NCBI GenBank assembly: GCA_018658605.1
Contig: JABHUV010000165.1
Location: 1 to 52,800 of the forward strand
Source of the DNA: Planctomycetaceae bacterium
GTDB taxonomy: Bacteria; Planctomycetota; Planctomycetia; Pirellulales; Pirellulaceae
Length of the DNA stretch: 52,800 nt
Direction: 5' to 3'
The notes beneath the pieces were generated by a model. That model did not search any database. It worked only from the letters and a program-made list of their open reading frames with translations, and was not told the DNA's origin. The translations under genes and the position numbers were made by a program. This document shows, one piece after another, positions 37,837 through 45,402 of the stretch (position 1 is its first letter; each line of letters begins with the position of its first letter).

Positions 37837-39146
37837 TACTGTTTCCCTCCATTAACTTCCAAAGCGTTTTGCGAAACTACAACCGTCGTAACGATCGCCT
37901 CGGCGGGAACAGCCTGTTGGGCATGTGTATCACTTTCTGCAGGTTTCGTCTGCCGCTGGGTCTTTAAATATTCCTGCGACCATTTTTCATGATATTCATA
38001 CCTTGACTTTTCATCGAGATTATTTGGTGTGGGTAAATCGAAGAATTCCCAACCAACCGCACCAATAAAACAGAAGGCCGCAATCGGTACACAATATTTC
38101 AAACACATCGACATCACTTGGTCAATTCGCAAACGCGGGAACGTCCAGCGAATCCAAATCATGACGGTAACACCAACAATACCCTTTAAAATAAAGTTAG
38201 CGACACCAATAACGCCGACAGTAATCGCACCGAGGGAAGGTAGATTTGCGCCAATACTTCCGTCCACGCCGCCCAAAAGATTTGCTAACCAGTCACCAAC
38301 CGGGATCGGACCGTTGGACCCGCCAAAGAACAGAATGACCGCTAATCCACTTACAAGGAACATCGAACCATATTCTGCCATAAAGAACAGACTCCAACGC
38401 AAACCTGAGTATTCAGTATGGAATCCAGCAACAAGTTCGCTTTCCGCTTCAGCCAAGTCAAACGGAGCTCGATTCACACTAGCAGTGGCACACGTGAAAT
38501 AGACAATCGCAATCACAAAGGTAAAAGGGTCGTTAAACACCAGCCAATTTGTAATGAACCCTTCTTGCATATTTCCAATTGTCGTCAAGTTCATTGTGCC
38601 ACAAAGGAAAACAGGCACGACCACGCACATCCCCAAGGGAACTTCATAGGAAACAACTTGAGCCGCTTCTCGCATCGCCCCAAACAGCGACCATTTGGAC
38701 CCCGAGCCATACCCAGCAAGAATTACGCCGAAGACTTCCAGTCCTAGCACGGCTAATACAAAAAAGACCGCTGTATTAATATGATTTGCAACAACTCCGT
38801 CGGCAAACGGCAGTGCGATAAAAGCTGAAAAACTAGCAGCGAAAGCTACATAAGGAGCAATCTTAAACAAGAAGCGATCCGCGACATCCGGCGTGAAGTC
38901 TTCTTTGGCAATCAACTTAATTCCATCTGCCAACGTTTGCAACCAACCGAATTTACCACCAACTCGCGTTGGCCCTAAGCGATCTTGGATACGACCAGCC
39001 ACTTTTCGTTCAAGCCAAATGAATCCCATCGCTCCAACAGCAACGACGTGGATCACGAGGATACAAGCTATTAGCGCAGCGACGACATACCCTAGCCACG
39101 ACCAAGGACCATCACCAAAAATATATTCATTAAAGAACTCTGCCAT
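37836..39146 (-). CDS. nuoH: NADH-quinone oxidoreductase subunit H
   Basis: 436 aa membrane subunit near the quinone-binding site. Signatures: ERKVAGRIQDRLGPTRVGGKFGWLQTLADGIKLIAKED, NRAPFDLAEAESELVAGFHTEYSG, and WIRWTFPRLRIDQ. The C-terminal 70 residues are polar and extend past the usual end. Starts 51 nt after nuoD. Normal for the family otherwise. Confidence 0.96.
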   Translation of the reverse strand: MAEFFNEYIFGDGPWSWLGYVVAALIACILVIHVVAVGAMGFIWLERKVAGRIQDRLGPTRVGGKFGWLQTLADGIKLIAKEDFTPDVADRFLFKIAPYVAFAASFSAFIALPFADGVVANHINTAVFFVLAVLGLEVFGVILAGYGSGSKWSLFGAMREAAQVVSYEVPLGMCVVVPVFLCGTMNLTTIGNMQEGFITNWLVFNDPFTFVIAIVYFTCATASVNRAPFDLAEAESELVAGFHTEYSGLRWSLFFMAEYGSMFLVSGLAVILFFGGSNGPIPVGDWLANLLGGVDGSIGANLPSLGAITVGVIGVANFILKGIVGVTVMIWIRWTFPRLRIDQVMSMCLKYCVPIAAFCFIGAVGWEFFDLPTPNNLDEKSRYEYHEKWSQEYLKTQRQTKPAESDTHAQQAVPAEAIVTTVVVSQNALEVNGGKQ

Positions 39147-39197
39147 GTTGTCGGCCTTTGTTCCACTTGCTGTTAAAACTACTAATTTTTAATTCAA

Positions 39198-40436
39198 CTA
39201 CCTGTCAATTTCACCCATAACAACGTCTAAACTTCCTACAACTGCTGGCACATCGGCAAGCAATACGCCTCGGCAAAGTGGAGCAGTGACATAAAGGTTG
39301 CTAAAGCAACTACTACGCGCTCGTACTCGCCAAGGATTCGACTGACCATCGCTAACCACATAAAAACCCATCTGCCCACGAGGAGCTTCCGTTTCCAGAT
39401 AAGCTTCGCCTAGCGGCAATTTCTGCGTCAACTTTATTGGTTCGCCATGTGAACCGGAGCACGCATCATATTTCGCAATGGACTGTTCGACCAATCGGAC
39501 TGACTGCACAACTTCCAGCATGCGGACATAGAAGCGATGCCAGCAATCTCCCAAGATTGCATCCGCAGGAACATCTGGATACTTTAGTCCGTCTTTGTAC
39601 ACTTCTTGGTGTGAATCGGGGTATTTGCCAGTTTCGGAATCCACACAAATCACATCAAATTCGTATCCATCATATAGTTCGGTATATCGTTCCTCACCGT
39701 GAAATCGCAAATCGTGATACACACCACTGCCACGTAGTACAGGACCCGTACAGCCATAGTCGATGGCCATCCGCGGTGACAATACGCCAATACCCGCTGT
39801 TCGAGCAATAAAAATAGCGTTGGTGGTTAAGAGTGTGTGAAATTCAGGGATGATCTTCTTGAACTGATTGATAAACTCGCTACATTCTGATGTCCACCCA
39901 CTTGGCAAATCAGCAGTCGCACCGCCCGGTGCAATGTAACTATAGGTCAAACGAGCACCACATGCTTTTTCAAACAAGTCCAGAATTCTTTCTCGTTCTC
40001 GGAATGCATAAAGAAACGGACTAAATGCACCCAAGTCTAAACCGTAAGTCCCCATCGCAACCAAGTGACTGGCAATACGATTCATCTCACAAATCAACAC
40101 TCTTAAGTGACGACCCTTTTCCGGAACATCGTGGTCAAGCAATTTCTCAACAGTTAAAGCCCAGCCCAGATTCATATTCATCGCAGCGAGGTAATCCATG
40201 CGATCCGTATAAGGCACAAATTGTCGAGCGGTTAAGTTTTCACCAATTTTCTCAGCACAGCGATGCAGATAACCAATATGCGGTTCAAGATCCGATACGA
40301 TTTCACCGTCGGTGCGTAATGCCAATCGCAACACACCGTGAGTACTCGGATGTTGTGGTCCCATATTAATGAGCATTTCGTCCGTACGGACGTCAAACTC
40401 AATTATGCGTGGATCATCAATATTTGTTGCTGACAT
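39198..40436 (-). CDS. nuoD: NADH-quinone oxidoreductase subunit D
   Basis: 412 aa, the 49-kDa-type subunit of the peripheral arm that forms the quinone pocket with NuoB. MGPQHPSTHGVLRL with the conserved histidines is near residue 27, and HIGYLHRCAEKIGE follows. The end GSLDVVMGEIDR is the family C-terminus. The gene follows nuoC after 71 nt and stands as a separate gene, not fused to nuoC. Its partner NuoB is not encoded here. Confidence 0.96.
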   Translation of the reverse strand: MSATNIDDPRIIEFDVRTDEMLINMGPQHPSTHGVLRLALRTDGEIVSDLEPHIGYLHRCAEKIGENLTARQFVPYTDRMDYLAAMNMNLGWALTVEKLLDHDVPEKGRHLRVLICEMNRIASHLVAMGTYGLDLGAFSPFLYAFRERERILDLFEKACGARLTYSYIAPGGATADLPSGWTSECSEFINQFKKIIPEFHTLLTTNAIFIARTAGIGVLSPRMAIDYGCTGPVLRGSGVYHDLRFHGEERYTELYDGYEFDVICVDSETGKYPDSHQEVYKDGLKYPDVPADAILGDCWHRFYVRMLEVVQSVRLVEQSIAKYDACSGSHGEPIKLTQKLPLGEAYLETEAPRGQMGFYVVSDGQSNPWRVRARSSCFSNLYVTAPLCRGVLLADVPAVVGSLDVVMGEIDR

Positions 40437-40507
40437 GTTTCTTCGTTTTTTCTCTTAACGTTTATGACTCTCAACTTAACGGACAGGACTCTCGACAACT
40501 CCAATCC

Positions 40508-41038
40508 CTAACGGCCTCGCATCCCGTGGTACTCCAAAGGCATTTCATAATCCTTACGTAACGGATAGCCTTCCCAGTCGTCTGGACACAATATTCGTTT
40601 TAACTCCGGATGCCCAATAAAATTTACTCCCAACAAATCGTAAACTTCTCGTTCGTGCCAAATAGCCGTTGTCCAAACACTTGACACCGAAGGAATCTCG
40701 GGCAACTGTTGTGTGGCTTCATCTTTCCAGCGAGGAATCTTGACTTTGATAACGAGCGTTAACTTGGTAGCGATACTACTCAAATGGTAAACCAACTCAA
40801 TATGTGGAGCCCAATCGACTTTCTCCGCCTTCTTAGGATCGGTGTGCAAGTAGTCAATCGCTGTAATACAGTTACACATATCAAAATGATGATCTTCAAC
40901 ATCACGCAAGAATTCACAAACTCCGATCAACACTGATGCAGTGACTTCAACCCATGCATCAATAGCATCGAGTTGCACGGCAACGATTCCGTCTCCGAAC
41001 TTGTCTTTCAATTGTGTTACTAATGCTATTTCACTCAT
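40508..41038 (-). CDS. nuoC: NADH-quinone oxidoreductase subunit C
   Basis: 176 aa, the 30-kDa-type subunit. Conserved parts: WHEREVYDLLGVNFIGHPELKRILCPDDWEGYPLRKDYEMP, which is the family signature. It sits in the peripheral arm with NuoD. The start is 9 nt after the stop of nuoA; no nuoB lies in between, although nuoB is usual at that place. Confidence 0.96.
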   Translation of the reverse strand: MSEIALVTQLKDKFGDGIVAVQLDAIDAWVEVTASVLIGVCEFLRDVEDHHFDMCNCITAIDYLHTDPKKAEKVDWAPHIELVYHLSSIATKLTLVIKVKIPRWKDEATQQLPEIPSVSSVWTTAIWHEREVYDLLGVNFIGHPELKRILCPDDWEGYPLRKDYEMPLEYHGMRGR

Positions 41039-41047
41039 CGTTTTACC

Positions 41048-41662
41048 CTATAACGTCTCCTCTGATTCTAATTGCGGAGCTCGAGTCCGTTTCCGTTCAT
41101 CGATTGCAGCTTTCACCCAATCTAAATCACCACGCCGCCAGACATAAACAAAACCCAACATCAAGATGGCGAAAAAAATACCAATATCAACTAATGTAAT
41201 CACAGCAAGATCTTTGCTCGCTGTGGCAATGGCTTCGTTATTAGCCACCACATTAGAAAGGTCGCGAACTCCCAATTCAGTAAAGAGGCTCTTTGCGTTG
41301 TCTGTCAATTGACCCGCATGAACTGCTTGATTAGACGCCGCCATTTCTGCTAAATGCTCTGACTTGCCAAACACAGTTGCCCAGGGAAAGAAAAAAGCGA
41401 CTTCCACATCAAAGATAATGAAGAGTAAAGCGACAATATAGAACCGCAAGTCAAACTGAATATAGCTTGATCCAATAGCTGGCTCGCCGCACTCATAGAT
41501 TTCTCCCTTTTCCGGGTGAGGGTTTGACGGGCGCACGAAAAACCCAACCAAAAGATTGACAAATACAAATGCCACCCCAATACCGACAAACAATGCTAGA
41601 TAACCAACAATGTTAACGGCGGACTGTATTCCTTCTGTTGCAAATAATAACATACGTGTCAT
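41048..41662 (-). CDS. nuoA: NADH-quinone oxidoreductase subunit A, with internal insert
   Basis: 204 aa from the ATG at 41662 (a TTG at 41680 is also open). Three helices: the first near 15-43, the second with FDVEVAFFFPW, the third with DIGIFFAILMLGFVYVWRRGDLDW. Between the second and third lies about 54 extra residues (about 99-152), compared with the usual short loop, which makes this protein longer than most NuoA (about 120-150 aa). YECGEPAIG is the family motif of the first cytoplasmic loop. Confidence 0.93.
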   Translation of the reverse strand: MTRMLLFATEGIQSAVNIVGYLALFVGIGVAFVFVNLLVGFFVRPSNPHPEKGEIYECGEPAIGSSYIQFDLRFYIVALLFIIFDVEVAFFFPWATVFGKSEHLAEMAASNQAVHAGQLTDNAKSLFTELGVRDLSNVVANNEAIATASKDLAVITLVDIGIFFAILMLGFVYVWRRGDLDWVKAAIDERKRTRAPQLESEETL

Positions 41663-41697
41663 AACCCTATCGGGGTGCAAAATATCTAACGTTGGTG

Positions 41698-42141
41698 CTA
41701 ACTTGGTGTATCCGCAACCGGAGTTTCTGCAGCGTCAATCAAACTCTGACGACCAGAGAATCCCGTATCCAATTCATGCCAGTGCTCGACATAATCTTCG
41801 CCCAACTTCCAGCACAAATAAACCATTCGTTCATCTCGCTGTGATGGAAAATCAACTAAGTCAATCGCTCCACTCGGCCCTGTCTTAGGCTCTGCTCCTA
41901 AGTCACGTAACTCATCAATCAATTCGTTCAATCTATCTTTTTGGCGTTCCAATTCACTCCGTTCGTGTATCAACTCTTCTGAATACAAACCGTCTTCTGC
42001 TGATAATTCGCGCCCAGCGCTAACCGAATCAAAATGACGTTGTCGATGAAAAACACGTGTACTTAGCTCAGCCAAGTCTAAGGTAATAGCGCGCACCAAC
42101 GGCAATGACGCATTCGCCTCTTCAACTGTGAACAATTTCAT
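41698..42141 (-). CDS. DUF2203 family protein inside the nuo operon
   Basis: 147 aa from the ATG at 42141 (MKLFTVEEANASLPLV); an ATG at 42159 is also open. The start motif FTVEEANASLPLV and the later DLGAEPKTGPSGAIDLVDFP and VYLCWKLGED are hallmarks of DUF2203. Helical in the first 85 residues with a coiled-coil look. The function of the family is unknown. It lies between nuoI (33 nt) and nuoA (35 nt), so it is expressed with complex I. Confidence 0.85.
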   Translation of the reverse strand: MKLFTVEEANASLPLVRAITLDLAELSTRVFHRQRHFDSVSAGRELSAEDGLYSEELIHERSELERQKDRLNELIDELRDLGAEPKTGPSGAIDLVDFPSQRDERMVYLCWKLGEDYVEHWHELDTGFSGRQSLIDAAETPVADTPS

Positions 42142-42174
42142 GGTTTGGTTAACCGTCATGGGATTAGTTATCTA

Positions 42175-42747
42175 CTATCCTTCTTCATTGGGACCGCTGT
42201 GAACGGGAGAAACAATTACTTTAGATTGAGCGATGGCTGCTGGATTCAATGTCGCACGTCCCCAACTGACATCCACCGGCAATCTTGAATAATCAACGAT
42301 ACATCCATCGCGACTGTAGCAACTCAAGTCATGTGATGCACCCATGAAGATGCAATCCACCGGACAAGGTTCCACACATAATGCACAAAACATGCACTTG
42401 GAGTAATCAATCGAAAAACCCGTGACCTTGAATCCCTTTCCGACACTTACTTTTTCTTTTCCAATGTAGATACAATCAACGGGACAGGCTTTGGCACAAC
42501 CGTCGCAGGCAATACATGTGGTAAGATCGAAACGATGAAACCCACGGTACCGTTCAGCCACTGGCACAGGCTTTTCGGGATATTCAAACTCTTCGGTAAA
42601 CGTTCGTCGCTCCGGATCGTATGTCTTGATCCAATATGAGAGTGTAATCTTCATCCCTTGGAGGGTTGTTTTCAAAACTCGCGCAACGTTTCCAAACCAA
42701 GTTTTGAATGATCGATCAGAAGTTAATTCTTGCTGATGAGCTACCAT
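42175..42747 (-). CDS. nuoI: NADH-quinone oxidoreductase subunit I
   Basis: 190 aa with two 4Fe-4S cluster motifs: CIACDGCAKACPVDC at about residues 78-92 and CMFCALCVEPCPVDC at about 117-131. These are the TYKY-type clusters N6a and N6b of complex I that pass electrons towards NuoB. The first 55 residues include a short amphipathic stretch. First gene of the operon; its promoter should lie in the gap 42748-43317. Confidence 0.95.
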   Translation of the reverse strand: MVAHQQELTSDRSFKTWFGNVARVLKTTLQGMKITLSYWIKTYDPERRTFTEEFEYPEKPVPVAERYRGFHRFDLTTCIACDGCAKACPVDCIYIGKEKVSVGKGFKVTGFSIDYSKCMFCALCVEPCPVDCIFMGASHDLSCYSRDGCIVDYSRLPVDVSWGRATLNPAAIAQSKVIVSPVHSGPNEEG

Positions 42748-43143
42748 CGCTCTTTTGAATCCTTGTTGTAGATTTCAACCTTACAGGCGCAACCAAATTG
42801 ACTGTAAAACACACCTATAAGACTGCAAGAATAACTATAGATGCGACTCACGAACACCCCCAACAATGCGAAATTCTTCGAAAGATATCCCGTTTTTGCT
42901 TGTGAAGACACAGCGACAATGACACCAGACAAAATTCAATACATTTTTAGCCTTTATGCAAATATCCGTAACCTTACTTTATGACCGAAAGTGTCCAACA
43001 CCAACCACTAATTAATGTCACTTAAACTTCAATTTGCAACGTTTAGAGCGGTTATACCACTGAAATAGTATAAAAAGACACCTTTCCCCGTATCAAAGCC
43101 AAGCAATTATTGACTAAGGCCGTACACGTCGTAGAGTGAACAT

Positions 43144-43159
43144 ACGTACGGAAGTACGT
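43144..43159 (+). promoter_or_regulatory. GGAA-loop hairpin upstream of csrA (putative CsrA site)
   Basis: ACGTAC (43144-43149), loop GGAA (43150-43153), GTACGT (43154-43159): a perfect 6-bp stem with GGA in the loop, the context preferred by CsrA. It lies 158 nt before the csrA ATG; whether it is in the transcript is not known. Confidence 0.4.
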
Positions 43160-43204
43160 TTGCGCTTCAATACTTTGTTTTCAATGGATTATTGAAAGAC
43201 GTAA

Positions 43205-43235
43205 CACCACTGTTCAATGTAAAATAACAATGGTG
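43205..43235 (+). promoter_or_regulatory. Hairpin in csrA leader
   Basis: CACCA (43205-43209) and TGTT (43211-43214) pair with AACA (43226-43229) and TGGTG (43231-43235), with one internal C/A mismatch at 43210/43230 and an 11-nt loop. Confidence 0.35.
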
Positions 43236-43267
43236 AACGTTCTGCTGGCGGATCCAGTTACGAGCGA

Positions 43268-43295
43268 CGCAGATAGTCCAACCCACGGATCTGCG
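43268..43295 (+). promoter_or_regulatory. Hairpin with ACGGAT next to the csrA ribosome-binding site
   Basis: CGCAGAT (43268-43274) pairs perfectly with ATCTGCG (43289-43295), 14-nt loop; ACGGAT at 43285-43290 lies at its 3' edge. A further GGA is in the Shine-Dalgarno AAGGA (43306-43310). With the GGA at 43250-43252, this leader has several candidate CsrA sites. Confidence 0.45.
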
Positions 43296-43317
43296 ATTTT
43301 AACCAAAGGAATGAACC

Positions 43318-43521
43318 ATGTTAGTTTTGTCACGAAAAAAAAACGAAAGCATTGTTATTAACAATGACATTACGATCGTCATTGTTGATATTCGTGGCGA
43401 CAAGGTACGTTTAGGCGTCGAAGCGCCTAAAGAAATCCCTGTCCACCGGCGCGAAGTCTACGACGCGATTCATAATAACGAACAATCGGCAGAAAAAGGC
43501 GCTCAGCCTTCAAACGACTAA
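43318..43521 (+). CDS. csrA: Carbon storage regulator CsrA, first copy
   Basis: 67 aa RNA-binding regulator. MLVLSRKKNESIVI at the start, GDKVRLGVEAPKEIPVHRREVYDAI in the middle; RNA-contact positions Leu4 and the Arg in VHRRE (Arg44 in E. coli numbering) are present. The Shine-Dalgarno AAGGA lies 7 nt before the ATG. The tail from residue 53 is polar and unlike other CsrA tails. A second copy lies 1.9 kb downstream. No flagellar genes or fliW are in the window. Probably binds mRNA leaders at GGA motifs and may repress its own translation. Confidence 0.96.
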   Translation: MLVLSRKKNESIVINNDITIVIVDIRGDKVRLGVEAPKEIPVHRREVYDAIHNNEQSAEKGAQPSND

Positions 43522-43718
43522 AACTCTCGTTTGCCTCACCCACGAGTCTATCTGCTAATGACTATAGGCCCAATTCTCACATTCGTGTGAATTCATGGTC
43601 CAAGTTTACCTGTTGAGTTGACGCTGACTGGTCCTGGTATCTGATAGACCTATCCGCCATTTTTTATCAGCACAAAGGTGCTTTCTGAAAAATAAAGTAT
43701 CAACTGGCCAAACCCTAC

Positions 43719-43750
43719 TTGACGATAGAGGTAATCAATTATCTTATATT
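43719..43750 (+). promoter_or_regulatory. Possible sigma-70-type promoter of tRNA-Glu
   Basis: TTGACG at 43719-43724 could be a -35 box. TCTTAT at 43742-43747 has 17 nt spacing and TATATT at 43745-43750 has 20 nt. Both lie about 50 nt before the tRNA. The match is only moderate. Confidence 0.4.
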
Positions 43751-43798
43751 AAGCATTGGTGTGGTCATGCTATTTATTGTATGCTCACACCACCAACA

Positions 43799-43871
43799 GG
43801 CCCCTTCGTCTAGTGGCCTAGGACTCCGGCTTTTCACGCCGGCAACAGGGGTTCGAGTCCCCTAGGGGTCA
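43799..43871 (+). tRNA. tRNA-Glu (anticodon TTC)
   Basis: 73 nt cloverleaf. The acceptor arms GGCCCCT and AGGGGTC pair (one G-T), the anticodon stem is CCGGC/GCCGG with loop TTTTCAC (anticodon TTC), and the T-arm is AGGGG-TTCGAGT-CCCCT. The discriminator base is A at 43871 and CCA is not encoded. Reads GAA/GAG glutamate codons. It also supplies glutamate for the C5 tetrapyrrole pathway, which leads to HemC nearby. Confidence 0.95.
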
Positions 43872-43873
43872 TT

Positions 43874-43905
43874 AAGCCACAGGTGCAATCCACCTGTGGC
43901 TTTTT
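43874..43905 (+). terminator. Intrinsic terminator after tRNA-Glu
   Basis: AAGCCACAGGTG (43874-43885), loop CAATC, CACCTGTGGCTT (43891-43902): a perfect 12-bp stem, followed by the T-run 43901-43905. It starts 3 nt after the tRNA and ends 6 nt before the stop of the convergent mqnD gene. Confidence 0.93.
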
Positions 43906-43911
43906 GCTGCG

Positions 43912-44775
43912 CTAACCTACAAACTCAGGCTCGATCAACTCTGGAATAACGCCGCACTCAAACCCTTGCTTGAGCAGCAAACTCACAGCCTCGCGGCCTT
44001 TTTCTCCGAAGTCCACGGTCCAATCGTTGACATACATGCCAACGAATTCATCAGCCATCGAACGGTCTAAGCCTCGACCGTAGCCTAAAGCATAATCCAA
44101 GGCAGGATCTCGATTTTCAAGGCCATGCACAATCGATTCTTTTAGCAACGCCGTTACTTCAAGCATCGTTTCTTCGCCCATGTCTTTACGGATTCCATTG
44201 CAACCTAAGGGTAATGGCAATCCCGTTTCTTCATCCCACCAAACACCTAAGTCAACAACCAACTTCAAATCTTGACTAGCGTAAGTTAACTGACCTTCAT
44301 GGATGATAAGTCCAGCGTGAACTTCTTCACCCTCAAAGCTACCAGCTTCAACGACATTTAGAATTTCATCAAACGGAACGACGACATATTTAAAATCAAC
44401 ACCCATGCACATTCGTAGAGCAAGATAGGCTGTCGTCAAAGTCCCAGGAATTGCGATCGTGGCATTGTTCAATTCAGCTAAACTGACTTGTTCTCGAGCC
44501 ACCACCATCGGGCCGTATTTGTCGCCCATGCTCGCTCCACAAGCACAGATGGCATACTTGTCAGCCAAATATGCGTACGCGTGCAAACTCAAAGCAGTAA
44601 GCTCTAAATCAGCCTCGAATGCTCGGCGATTTAAAGTTTCAATGTCTACAAGTTCGTGGCTAAACTTATACTTGCCGGTGTCAATTGTGTCACGAGCTAA
44701 CGCATAAAACATAAATGCATCATCAGGGTCGGGACTGTGTCCTACGCGAATTTGAGTCTTTTCTATTTCGTTCAA
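43912..44775 (-). CDS. mqnD: 1,4-dihydroxy-6-naphthoate synthase of the futalosine pathway
   Basis: 287 aa MqnA/MqnD-family enzyme converting cyclic dehypoxanthinyl futalosine to 1,4-dihydroxy-6-naphthoate in menaquinone synthesis. The N-terminal motif SPDPDDAFMFYAL matches MqnD (typically SPCPNDTF), and GLIIHEGQLTYA and PLGCNGI follow. The start is TTG at 44775, supported by a strong Shine-Dalgarno GAGGTG (44786-44781) five nt upstream; no ATG fits. Menaquinone would serve complex I encoded nearby. MqnA is the alternative but its motifs are absent. Confidence 0.85.
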   Translation of the reverse strand: MNEIEKTQIRVGHSPDPDDAFMFYALARDTIDTGKYKFSHELVDIETLNRRAFEADLELTALSLHAYAYLADKYAICACGASMGDKYGPMVVAREQVSLAELNNATIAIPGTLTTAYLALRMCMGVDFKYVVVPFDEILNVVEAGSFEGEEVHAGLIIHEGQLTYASQDLKLVVDLGVWWDEETGLPLPLGCNGIRKDMGEETMLEVTALLKESIVHGLENRDPALDYALGYGRGLDRSMADEFVGMYVNDWTVDFGEKGREAVSLLLKQGFECGVIPELIEPEFVG

Positions 44776-44931
44776 CCTTGCACCTCGTTATCTAAATGTC
44801 GTCATTATATCGGCTTCAAGTACAGTTACTAAAGTGAACCGTAAACTGTTTGATTCATTCACTGCGTCTATTAATATACCGATAGCCATCGTGGTTGTGC
44901 AGTCGACCAAGCACGAAAAAATCAGAACCCG

Positions 44932-45250
44932 TCAGTAGAATAGCGTTTTCAATTCAGCAATAATATCTGCAATGCTAGGTCGATCACCAAAATAAATTCC
45001 GTGGCTCGCATATTACAATGTTCCCTGCTTATCAATAATAAACGTCACTGCAACATTACAGAGCTAACACCAGCTATTGCCAACCGGCGACAACATTCAA
45101 ATCTTCAACGGTCGGGGAATTGGATTGTTGCACACATTCGGAACAACCCGAATGCTCAGCAATTCTCGTACTGCCAATACAAATGCAGGAAACGGAAGCG
45201 AGATCACCAATTTCAATTGATCGGCATCGGATTCTTTCATCTGACAACCG
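44932..45250 (-). pseudogene. Decayed peroxiredoxin-like (AhpC/TSA-type) gene
   Basis: Reading on the minus strand, a frame ending in a stop at 44932-44934 gives VTFIIDKQGTL, then a TAA stop (45013-45015), then YASHGIYFGDRPSIADIIAELKTL. This matches the C-terminus of AhpC/TSA_2-type peroxiredoxin-like proteins (GTFVIDrdG..rYAH...GDrPs.ddIla.L). Upstream fragments that fit the same protein occur in different frames: GNSW about 24 codons before the stop, and LPFPAFV, STRIA and AFGLF in three frames near 45140-45210. I conclude that several frameshifts and stops have destroyed a gene of about 200 codons; its 5' end cannot be found. Confidence 0.65.
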
Positions 45251-45389
45251 CGTATCTCCCGATAGCCTATGTTACACCTCCCCTATAGTAGAAAATTTGA
45301 CGAATCAACATCTATTTATATGGGTTAAAGAAAAAAACAATTCGACGACGAATAATTTTTCATTATATCGCTTTGCTGCAAATCTACTC

Positions 45390-45393
45390 GGAG
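45390..45393 (+). promoter_or_regulatory. Ribosome-binding site deciding the csrA2 start
   Basis: GGAG at 45390-45393, 9 nt before a GTG at 45403. This favours GTG 45403 over the upstream open frame from 45373, and gives the family's usual start MLVLSR. The GGA could also bind CsrA. Confidence 0.7.
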
Positions 45394-45402
45394 AACCTCA
45401 TC

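Larger units (their letters stand above)
42748..43317. other. Divergent intergenic region nuoI / csrA, 570 nt
   Basis: Lies between nuoI (minus) and csrA (plus). The part near nuoI shows nothing I can name; a 63-codon open frame on the minus strand (42741-42932) overlaps the nuoI start and has no family resemblance. The part near csrA carries three hairpins and several GGA motifs (see the separate entries). I cannot place promoters reliably. Confidence 0.55.

Noticed and set aside
41039..41047. Possible hidden nuoB between nuoA and nuoC
   Set aside because: The gap is only 9 nt; nuoB is about 480 nt long, so it is not here.
42741..42932. 63-codon open frame on the minus strand overlapping the nuoI start
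   Set aside because: No family resemblance, overlaps nuoI, and the sequence has no clear start signal.
43668..43682. Hairpin AGCAC-AAAG-GTGCT followed by TTCTG as a csrA1 terminator
   Set aside because: Only 5 bp with a broken T-run; too weak to call.
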